A stretch of DNA of 64,000 bases from Adiantum capillus-veneris (Eukaryota > Streptophyta > Polypodiopsida > Polypodiales > Pteridaceae). The notes beneath the pieces are model-generated. The model ran no database searches, was not told the origin of the DNA, and saw only the letters and a program-made list of their open reading frames with translations. Shown piece by piece: positions 55,640 through 64,000 of this stretch. Position numbers and translations under genes: made by a program. The DNA lies in contig CM043962.1 in the NCBI GenBank assembly GCA_014529385.2, forward strand, positions 84,345,621 to 84,409,620. Reading direction: 5' to 3'. Within the stretch, counting starts at the first letter, position 1, and each line of letters opens with the position of its first letter.

Positions 55640-57670
55640 GGAGTGAGAGACGAGACGTGTTTTCTTTGCAGGTGAGCTCCACCATGCTCACAACATAGAG
55701 CATTTAGCTATGCAATACGTGCAAGTAGACTCTTTAGAGATAGAGGTAGAGCGACAATGCTCTAGTGAGACACAACAGGTGTTGTAAGAGTCTGTGCAGG
55801 CAATAGAGCGGGTCTGCTCCCTAGAGACATATGTAGAGATGACATACATAAAGACATTCTTTGATATGCTCATGCTAGAGGCTGATGAGTTGGTGCCAAG
55901 ATGCACAATTGTGCCTATGGGTGGAGAGGATGTAGCCATCCCAGTTTCAATGATGACACATCCATACACGACGAGGAGTCTTGATGATGCAGCATAGAGA
56001 TATCATAGGGGAGGCTAGGACATCCAAACATGTGCAGGTTTTATCAGTGTTTGGTGTGTCATGTATGACCTACTAGTGTCGAGGCCCGATCTAGCAGCTG
56101 CAATGGGAGCATTTGCATCAGGGATTTTCAAGCGTACAATGATTGGAACTAGCATGATGCATAGTGGAGTTTTACAAACCATACATAGTTGTTTGCGAGA
56201 TTTACATGCCAGCTCTAGTGTGAATACACACACTCGCCTATCCCTAGAACCGATACAACTGCATGTAGATTCACTGAGTGAGCTAGTGAGCATAGGTTGT
56301 GAGAGTCTCTTACCAATTCTCTGTACATACTAGTAGTTTAGCTAGTAGGACCCACTTATTGGCACATTCACCTTTAAGTGGGAGGTTGTTGGGGTTAAAG
56401 GAGCTGTGCCTTTGCCCGAGATGGGACGTTTAGTGTCCAGCTGCCCAATGATCTTATTCTTGTACATATATAGAGAATAAGGGGGGGCTCACTTGGAGAC
56501 TTGCTCCACCCACATAGCACCTTGCACTCTCTCCTTCTCCCCTTCCCGCACGCACACATCACACCGCACACATGCATTTTGTGCACTGCACTTATTGGCA
56601 CATTCGCCTTTAAGTGGGAGGTTTTTGGGGTTAAAGGGCCTGCCTTTACTCGAGGCTGAACATCTATTGTTCGACCTCCCACTAACCGTATTCTTGTACA
56701 TATGTAGAAAATAAGGGGCAGCTCACTTGGAGACTTGCTCCATCCACATAGTACCTTGCACTCTCTCCTTCTACCCTTAGACAAAGGAAATAAGGGGTTT
56801 TTAGAACATAAGGGCTATATCAAAGAATTTAAGGGATTTTCAAATTGATTTTAGAGAAAAACCCATAAGTTTTTGAAGAAAAAGGGGTCATTTTATTAAC
56901 TTAAGCATGTAAATAAAGAGGTTTTCTTAATACCCTTTGAACACATGTTATATAAATAGCTTCTTAAAGGTGCACCCCTCGAGCACACACCGCACCGCAT
57001 GCACACATTCCATGCGTCGTTGTTTTAGATGTATGAGGTAGTAGCAGAGATCTATGCATGGTGTAGAGATGAGGTTTTGACACATGCTAGAGTGATGGCT
57101 TCATATGCGAGTGATGGTGTTATCACGTTTCTTTTTAGCGTTCCTCCTCCTTACATGTCTTCTAGAGTTGACACACCTTCCCATTGGTTGCTAGATGAGA
57201 AAGCAATTTTCCACATCACACCACATTGTGAGTGGTTCAGCAGTTTCTCTAGTGGGAGCTTTGGTTGTGTGCACTTGGATGATGGTTCGGCGTTTGACAT
57301 TGCAGATGCAGGAGATGTTTGTTTCTCATTGCCCAGTGGTGCATCCTATACGCTATGACATGTGCACTATGTTCCTCAGTTGAGACATAGTTTGATCTCA
57401 GTGAGATAGTTAGCAGATTGTGGGTGTCAAATACTACTTAGAGATCAGTCTTTCTAGATGCATTGCGGTTCATTAGTGATTGCCAAAGGAACCCACAATG
57501 GCTTGGTATATCCTATGTATTAATCTGAGGTACGAGACGGCATGGTCTCGATTTTGTTACTGGCATGCTTTGAGCGAGAGAGGAGACGTGTCTCCTTTGC
57601 GGGTGAGCTCCACCATGCTCACTAGATAGAGCATTTAGATGTGCAGGACATGCCAATAGACTCTACAGAG
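55640..57670 (+). pseudogene. Copia 4 debris (protease/pre-integrase and repeats)
   Basis: 57029-57520 reads HWLLDEKAIFHITPHCEWFS, GCVHLDDGSAFDIADAGDVC, FSLPSGASYTL, then (after a stop) HVHYVPQLRHSLIS. This is a copia protease and pre-integrase block whose active-site DSGA has become DEKA. A ~95-bp integrase-side segment (GTGAGCTCCACCATGCTCAC, TAGAGCATTTAG) occurs at both 55670 and 57602, so parts of two copies are present around the LTR pair at 56387/56623. 56050-56340 is further decayed pol. No intact frame remains. Confidence 0.6.
56353..56775 (+). repeat. Tandem duplication of polypurine tract + LTR (period 236)
   Basis: CACTTATTGGCACATTC, TTTAAGTGGGAGG and TTGGGGTTAAAG, ending in CTTGCACTCTCTCCTTCT, occur from 56353 and again from 56589. 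Each has its own polypurine tract and LTR-start-like edge. Confidence 0.8.
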
Positions 57671-57699
57671 ACCCTCTTGGTGCTCCCTCTTGAGCCTCC

Positions 57700-59700
57700 T
57701 GTAATGCCGCTCCTACACAAGAAACACCTTCAATTTGTCCTTTTTCCCCATGCCCTATTGCAAGGGGAGACGCAAGGGAAGAGGAGGAAGCACATGGGCG
57801 ACGAGAGGAGGAAGGGAAGGTAGGGAGGGCGGCCAAAAAAAAAAAAATCGCTTCGTTAAGCTTGCTCGAAGACCTAGCTCAAGAAAAGTCACTCCTCCCA
57901 CAAGCCAAGATCCCCACCATCGTGTGCTCCATGGATGAATCCTCAAGGTGTCCGTTTGCCTCTTTGGGAAGAAGAGGCAAGAGGGATGGCTACTCATGTG
58001 GCTCCAAAAATTGGGCCTTGGCAAAGAAGGAGTGCTCGCAACAGAGATAAACCAGCCTAGGTTCTCCCTCTTCAGCCTCCTATGGTTCCACTTCTGTGCA
58101 ACCATCACCTTAAGTGTGTTCTTTTGCCCCACACCCTATCGCGACACCTCCTAGGAGTCCCCCCTTGTTACGACGCCTCATAGGCTTTGTGAGGTAGGAG
58201 CAAGCACGGTCCAAAAAGCTCTAGAACCAAAAAATACAAACCTAACATCATTAGCATTCGTAATTGTATTTAGTTTATTTTCATAGCTTAACTCTTTCTG
58301 ACAAAAAAAATAGTCAGACCTACTCCTTAGAAATTAGAATTACCCCCTTTGTCTACATGTTCCCTATAAAAAAGAGCACTACTCTAAAAAACTTAAAGCT
58401 ATGACGTAGCTTTAATTTGGTTTATTCACAAATACAAACTTAATTCTTGTGGATAAAAGAGATGTCACCTCCATGCACCAAATGCCCCTAAACTAGCAAT
58501 AATAAGGAGATATCGCTTGCACACACCAAATGCCCCTAATATACCCCTTTAAAAGGGACCCCACCTTGTAAAATACATCTTTTCTCCCCTTTTCAATCCC
58601 CCTCCCTTATAGTCACGTGATAACATACAATAATCCTTACTAAATCCCATGGAATTCTCTGTCAAATTCTATGGGATTCTTAAGCCATATGGGGGGTGCT
58701 TTTGGAGCCCAAAGAAAATTAGGCTAATTTTTTCCTATAGCATCCTTTGTATAGTCCTAAACAACTATCAAGCTATCAAGGGATAAGTTTGCAGAGCTTA
58801 GATCTATAGTTGATACATTCATATGATTGCAAGCACTATCAAGTTTGCTTAGAAATGAGAAACACCTCCTCTCTTGAAGACACTCTCCAATTGGCATGCA
58901 CTCCCATCGTAGTCACCCAAAATGACATACCTAAATATAGGCAACAAAAGGAAATAATAGAGGAAAAATTATCTGGTGGGCTAACCAAGCCTAAATGTGA
59001 ATCTAGTTCTCTTTGGGATTATGATTAGTAAATAATCCTTTATTGCTAGAAGAGAGTTTTGATTCAACCTCCTTGATTATAAACCAAAGATGGCGGTCTA
59101 GCATTGAGGAGAAAATGACAAGGATAAATGTGAATTGACATAATTTATGGATAGAAAACAAGTCTATCACACATATTGAAATGCCACAATGAGATGGGGA
59201 AAACACTTGATCGTTTCATTCTTAGAAAAAAATACATAATTAGCCCTTTTACAAGCATGTAGAGGAAAGCATACGATACTCTCTAGTGAAGTGACTTAGA
59301 GATATCTCCCTTTATTATGGGCTGTTGGATTATGCTCCTAACATTGGGGATTTGATCTTGACAATTGGATGCGAATGCATGTCCATGGATGCATTATGAA
59401 GAATGACACATACATATGTGAAGGACGCATACATTGTGAGTAAACAATGGATAGACGATGAAAAACAACCGTATATCACGTGGCTCGGTCTGTAGTTAAG
59501 AGGGGTATTCATATATTGTGAGAATCGAAGAAAGTAATGTCACCCAACATCTCTATCTTAGTTCCCTCTTGGATGATAGGCTTTGAGTTTGAAGACTTGT
59601 CGGATAGATCTTTAGGTCTGTTGGGATTGTTCCTACAATGTTAGAACCTCTGGCTCTCTCTCTCTCAGCATTTTTTTGTTAACCAATTTGCATCGATGCT
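57700..59700. other. Gene-free stretch
   Basis: 57780-57850 is purine-rich, ending in an A13 run before TCGCTTCGTTAAGCTTG. The A13 and its 3' flank resemble 18520-18545. The rest is AT-rich; CACCAAATGCCCCTAA is repeated at 58477 and 58524. A weak plus frame lies at 58810-59028. Confidence 0.5.
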
Positions 59701-59718
59701 GATCACACTCGCGCTACT

Positions 59719-59940
59719 CTATCCCTCTTTCATCTTCATTTGTGGAATATCAAGGTACTGATGGGAGAGTTCCATTGGAAAGAATTCAATATGGTAATGA
59801 CATAATTGCTTTATCCTTCGACACACTTTCAATGGTACGTGGATGGTAGCCAATTCTTGCAAAAAGTAAATGGGTGGTAAAGAAAGCAAGAAGTCAATCA
59901 CATTAATGTCACCCCACTCACCATTGGCATGAATAATCAC
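59719..59940 (-). pseudogene. LINE reverse-transcriptase thumb fragment
   Basis: The minus strand reads LLSLPPIYFLQELATIHVPL then KVCRRIKQLCHYHI, matching the P.Y..Q....P..VC..I..LC..F region that follows the palm of plant LINE reverse transcriptases. A frameshift follows. It is an isolated fragment. Confidence 0.45.
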
Positions 59941-60603
59941 TCAAACAGCCCTTCCTAAAGACATTACATGTCACAAAGATCACCCAATGTTGTCTCAAGT
60001 AGTCAAGATCAGCTACCTCTAAATAGTACATCAAACATAGTAGACAATAATACTACTCATGTTTCGTCACTGTAGCGCAGTACTATGAAGAGATCGTCTC
60101 GGCTTGCCCACGGTGCTCACCTCATCCTCGACCTCATGAGAAACTCTGAATAACAACAAAGGCTTTGATAAAAGCTTGTGAGGTCAGTATAAAGGATAAT
60201 AAACAAGTAAGCCACCATTTCAATGGTTTACTATACATGTGAATGATATTCCAGACCACATGTATATTGCAACACAACCATATCCACAAGCAATCCATCC
60301 GCCGGGTACATGTTTTTACCGCAACATCACATTGATATGCCGCCTTCAAGGTGCTGTCAATTCAAGCTAACCTTCTGATCCCCCTTCTGTACAACAATCT
60401 CACCTGACACACAATTCTTTGTTGATTACAAGATGGCTTGTGAACTGCAAGAGTATATCTAATATGACAACAGCAAAGCTCCATTGGAGAAGCTCTTGGT
60501 GCATTTTGCCGAAAAATTATTATGTCTTGCTCTTCCACCCAAAATATCCTTGCTGCGATTATTCATGTGAAAAGCAAAAGGCCAAAGCATTGAATAGCTG
60601 TGA

Positions 60604-61402
60604 TTATGCAGTTGCTGGAGGGCTACTTGCAGTAGTAGAGGGTTCCACTGGCATTGTCGATGCTTCCACTGCTGCTTCATGCAAGGGAGAGATATGCGCA
60701 CATGTGACTGGGTACTTCTCACCCGGAAACAACACAAGTAAGAAACTGTTGTTGCCATTTGCACCTTCATCTGTGGATGAATCAAGCCCTCGGCCTGTTG
60801 TGACTGCCATTGTTTCGCTGGCAACTACTGCGGCTTGCCGGTGCCGCTCCATCCTGCGCCTATACATGATGTGCGAGCGGCACAGAAGTATGATTGCAGT
60901 GAGAACCAGAACAATCATTGCACTCATCCCTATTCCAATCACAACCAGTGTTGGAGTTGGGGAGGGAGTCGAGCATGGGTAAGATCTGCAAGAATTGTTG
61001 TTTTGTGAAGCTGGGGGCGGTTGCGCTTGCTCGAGCTTGAGCCAGGCGGCCCTGCGAGTACCTGCATATATGTGTCACAAATGTCCCACAAACTAATGTG
61101 TTAAATATGGGGGAACATGTACACAGACACACACTCTCTCTCTATCTCTCTAATGAAACCCACAAGAAAGAAACGTCTCTCTCTCCACACAGAGTCGATC
61201 GAATACCTGCAATCCCCATATCTGCTGCGACGTGGATACAAGAAGAGAGGAAAAGAACCGCGAAGAATGGCCATGCCCCTCGACCTCCGCTTCTGCTCAA
61301 ACATGAGAGAACAGCTTCGACTCCATTTTGGAGCTCTGCGGCGGCAGCATGCAATGCACGCTCCTTCTCAATAGAAAAATTGTAGTCACCTCTTTCCACC
61401 AT
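60604..61402 (-). CDS. Two-exon single-pass membrane protein, possibly GLUTAMINE DUMPER-like
   Basis: Exon 1 (61402-61207) starts at an ATG preceded by an in-frame stop and ends GCAG|GTATTC. Exon 2 (61061-60604) follows ATATATGCAG. The 145-nt intron joins phases exactly (GGT, Gly), giving 217 residues. Residues ~47-62 (AWPFFAVLFLSSCIHVAA) are a signal-like hydrophobic stretch. A short Pro/Asn/Cys ectodomain follows (QPPPASQNNNSCRSYPCSTP), then a strong membrane helix (IGMSAMIVLVLTAIILL) and a basic stop (YRRRMERHRQ). The cytoplasmic tail contains SFLLVLFPGEKYPV. The Pro-rich region, single helix, then FL.V....GEK.P order recalls plant GLUTAMINE DUMPER proteins (VIMAG motif), but the motif is not exact and those lack a signal peptide. 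Intact frame, good splice sites and non-repetitive flanks make it the most credible host gene here. Confidence 0.6.
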
Positions 61403-61489
61403 TGACTATATTTTAACCCATTTTCTATTTGCCTATTACATTTATTTAAGTTTCACAAAATTATATTCTTGGAGAAGGGTCAATAAGAG

Positions 61490-61511
61490 AGAGAGAGAGA
61501 GAGAGAGAGAG
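61490..61511. repeat. (GA)n microsatellite upstream of the membrane-protein gene
   Basis: About 11 GA units, ~90 bp upstream of the ATG at 61402. On the gene's strand it is a CT tract, a common feature of plant promoters and 5' UTRs. Confidence 0.85.
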
Positions 61512-61887
61512 TGAGTTTTGAGAGAGTTGACGTTATTTATTATTTAATAATGCCAAACTTTCCCCTTTTCTATGGCTCTACTTTGAGTTCATTGGCGTGG
61601 ACGTGGTTGCACGTAGGACTCTCCCTATCCCACCTCATGGTATCCAAAGACTTTCATCACCTTTTGAAACGTCATGCATTCCATCACTCTCTCTCTCCCC
61701 CCAATTGTGGTAGATTGGGGTACCGGGCCCGATACCCCACACGGGAGGGGGTAACTCGTAGGATTAGATGGATGTAACTTTGATTTGACAACTCCAGTCA
61801 CACACGAAAAGATGGGGGTGGTGGTAAGAAGCTTGTATTCAAACTGCATCCCCCTTCGTGGAGGCCCCCTATTGATTATGCCATTTC

Positions 61888-61993
61888 GCTCTTGAATAAT
61901 ATGTCTTGAGTTCAAATCTCGTCAAATAGATCTTTGAGGTCTCTTGGGATAGCTTCCTACGATGTTCAAATTCTCTTCTTCTTCTTCTCTCTC

Positions 61994-62056
<63 letters not shown>
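61888..62056 (+). repeat. Interspersed repeat copy 2 plus (GT)n(GA)n
   Basis: Matches 6889-7000 and ends in CTT/CT, followed by (GT)16 and (GA)12. 62139-62239 then holds a ~67-bp duplication (GTGAAATGAAAAGACCCA twice). Confidence 0.65.
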
Positions 62057-62061
<5 letters not shown>

Positions 62062-62306
62062 AATAAGATTCACTTTGGCATTCTATAAGGATTGAATGGA
62101 AGGAAAGTAAAGTTATCCAAAGCTCCAAAAGATGGGAGTTGTGAAATGAAAAGACCCATAGAAAAACTAAACAAGAAAACATCTCAATTATTCACCATTT
62201 AAAGCTGTGAAATGAAAAGACCCACCTACAAACTAAACAAAAGATGATTGTAACAAGGGCAAGGAGCTTATTAGATTTGGTTGGGAAAATCTTATAAAGA
62301 CCTGGC

Positions 62307-62720
62307 ATGGGCTATTATAACAAAGGCCATGATGGACAATGCCAAACTATCTCCCGAGGTGGCCAGTGGAAATGGCTCCAGCTGCATGACAAGCTATTTG
62401 CCCCTCGGTGGGTTGGCCTGAAACTTAGGGGTACAATGGACGGGCTTGCTCTAAAATGTAAGAGAGCAACGGAGTCTTTAGAATGGAGAGAGCTAACAAG
62501 GCATTTTCACAATTCGGTAACTCACTGGTCCCCTTGGCTCTTTCAGGGGGGAAGCATCCTTCTAAACCCATTTTGGAGGGAAGTTTCCAAAAAGATCAAT
62601 AACAAAGGTATAAGATGACGGGGCCAAATTTGGGATTGCAACAATAGTAGCTAGAAAGAAATAGACCAATTGGCTTTCCAATATAACCTCATTGGGACTG
62701 AAAGACTAATAATCAATACA
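62307..62720 (+). pseudogene. LINE C-terminal fragment
   Basis: The plus frame reads WSPWLFQGGSILLNPFWREV and INNKGIR, then after a frameshift GQIWDCNNSS and KEIDQLAFQYNLIGTERLII. The spacing of WP/L..NP.W...GI....I.D......W.....L corresponds to the zone between thumb and zinc-binding domain of plant LINEs. It is fused directly to copia-like sequence further right. Confidence 0.4.
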
Positions 62721-63089
62721 GCTCTACAATAGCTTCGAGTCCAAGTTCGAGTGGAAAGCATGGCGGTGGCCCAAGAACGAACATTTCTTGAAACGGAAAA
62801 CCAAGGAAGTGTACCTCATCATTATGGATTTGACGGATTGGTTCTCCCCATTGAACAAGCAATAGGGCAAGCATTGGCGAGAGTCAAGATGGGAGGCAAT
62901 CGTGAAGAACATCTGGTGCAAGAAAGTGCTGGTCATGATGATGGCGATAGCAGTGGTTCTGAGCAAATTTTAGATGAGGACTTTGGCATACCTTCTATGA
63001 AGACTTCGGGTACAAGAAGATGCAAGCAGGGAACAAGGCATCTGGAAGTGATCCTGGACCACACAAGTTTGAAAGAGAGAGAAATTGTG

Positions 63090-64000
63090 TGCAGAGATTG
63101 ACTTATAACAGTTATGTGGCTCGTCTCATTCTGCATATATGGTGAAGATTACAAAGGCAGTAGAACCCACGTGTTTTGAGGCTGCTGTTAAAGACGAAAA
63201 ATTGCGTCAAGCTATGGATGAAGAGATGGCCGCCCTTGATGAAAATGAAACATGGGAGTTGGTGCCATTACCAAAGGGAAGAAGGCAATTGGATGTAAGC
63301 GGGTTTACCAAATAAAGCATAATGCTGATGACAATGTGAGCAACTCATGAGCAAATACAAGGCCGGGCTTGTGGCAAAGGTTATGCGCATACTTATGGAA
63401 TTGATTATGAGGAGACATTCAGCCCCGTAGCTAAGATGGCTACAATTCAAGTGTTTATTGTAGTGTGGCTACCGATGGAAAATGGGTGTTGAAGCAAATG
63501 GATGTAAAGATTGCCTTTATGAATGGAAACTTGGAGGCAGTTGTGTATATGGAGTAACCACAAGGTTGTGCAAATATGAGGCCATGTGACCTTGTATGCA
63601 TGTTGAAAGCACTGTATGGACTGAAGCAAGCACCTACAGCTTGGTATGAGTGGATTGTGGCATTCCTCATTTCATTGGGCTTTGAGATGCTTGATGCAGA
63701 TCATTCATTGTATGCATGTTAAAGAAAGCACCGTATGGATTGAAGCAAGCACCTAGAGCTTGGTATGAGAGGATTGTGGCATTCCTCATTTCATTGGGCT
63801 TTGAGATGCCTGATGCAGATCATTCATTGTATGTATGGAAGAATGAGGTAGGAATTGTGGTGATATGCACCTATGTGGATGACTTGATTGTTGGAGGTGA
63901 TAATGTGGTTGAAGTAGAGGGTGCACAGGCTCTACTTATGCAAGAATTTGAGATGAAGGACTCGAGGAGACTTGTAGTATTTATTGGGCATTGAAATCAT
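63090..64000 (+). pseudogene. Copia 5 reverse transcriptase, truncated by window end
   Basis: Reads KAVEPTCFEAAVKDEKLRQA, MDEEMAALDENETWELVPLP, then FSPVAKMATIQ, QMDVKIAFMNGNLEAVVYM, ALYGLKQAPTAWYEWIVAFL, then a second ALYGLKQAPRAWYE-type copy, STSLYVW-like sequence, and YVDDLIVGGDN at ~63875 (intact YVDD). Stops and frameshifts occur before 63700. After the 116-bp duplication the frame is open to the last codons. The RNase H side would lie beyond 64000. Confidence 0.85.
63592..63823 (+). repeat. 116-bp tandem duplication in copia 5
   Basis: TTGTATGCATGTT starts both units (63592 and 63708). Each encodes LYGLKQAP, AWYE, IVAFLISLGFEM and DADHSLY. 116 is not a multiple of 3, so the duplication shifts frame. 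Confidence 0.9.

Noticed and set aside
60419-60982. 187-aa plus-strand frame
   Set aside because: It is antisense to exon 2 of the membrane-protein gene, which has matching splice sites and a clear membrane topology.

Overview
The window looks like intergenic DNA from a large land-plant nuclear genome. The evidence is plant-type Ty1/copia, Ty3 and LINE elements, a CACTA end, a tRNA-derived SINE with poly(A) tail, GT-AG introns with plant-like branch and acceptor sequences, and very many CA/CT/GA microsatellites. Gene density is extremely low. A fern or other large-genome non-seed plant would fit, but the sequence does not fix the species.

Layout. 1-6480: a small hairpin, a minus-strand gene with its own TATA box (920-1942, possible second exon 393-824), broken minus-strand ORFs (2323-3480), and a plus-strand En/Spm-type accessory gene (4223-5634) that ends in a CACTA terminus at 6480. 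6.9-10.4 kb: microsatellites and small duplications. 10.45-12.2 kb: a decayed LINE (ORF1 plus AP-endonuclease). 13.4 kb: an LTR edge. 15.8-16.3 kb: a LINE 3' fragment. 16.7-17.6 kb: a ~0.9 kb repeat that recurs at 45.9-46.8 kb. 17.7-18.5 kb: a purine-rich block. 18.6-28.3 kb: a minus-strand LINE (ORF1 at 27.1-28.3, ORF2 at 19.8-22.2) split by a plus-strand Ty1/copia element. 28.4-31.05 kb: a MITE-like element, a hairpin, a candidate two-exon host gene and an intact SINE with 14-bp target-site duplication. 32.6-33.5 kb: a minus-strand LTR with primer site. 33.6-38.7 kb: two copia fragments, the second fused to a long open Ty3-type frame carrying an aspartic-protease domain downstream of an integrase tail. 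38.7-42.9 kb: several Ty3 LTRs, one attached to an internally deleted RNase H fragment. 44.2 kb: a foldback element. 50.1-52.0 kb: a striking series of short palindromes every ~280 bp, upstream of a decayed Ty3 gag-like region (52.1-54.0) and an LTR whose end looks inverted. 55.6-57.7 kb: copia debris with a tandemly duplicated LTR. 59.7 and 62.3 kb: LINE scraps. 60.6-61.4 kb: the best host gene, a two-exon single-pass membrane protein. 63.1-64 kb: a copia reverse transcriptase running off the window.

Most coding sequence is dead transposon sequence with stops, frameshifts and lost catalytic residues. Frames that look intact are the two-exon membrane protein (60604-61402), the 340-residue ORF (920-1942), the Ty3-like 3' ORF (37240-38663) and the Ser/Thr/Pro-rich tail-anchored protein (29520-30851). 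All family assignments come from reading motifs by eye; no database search was possible.
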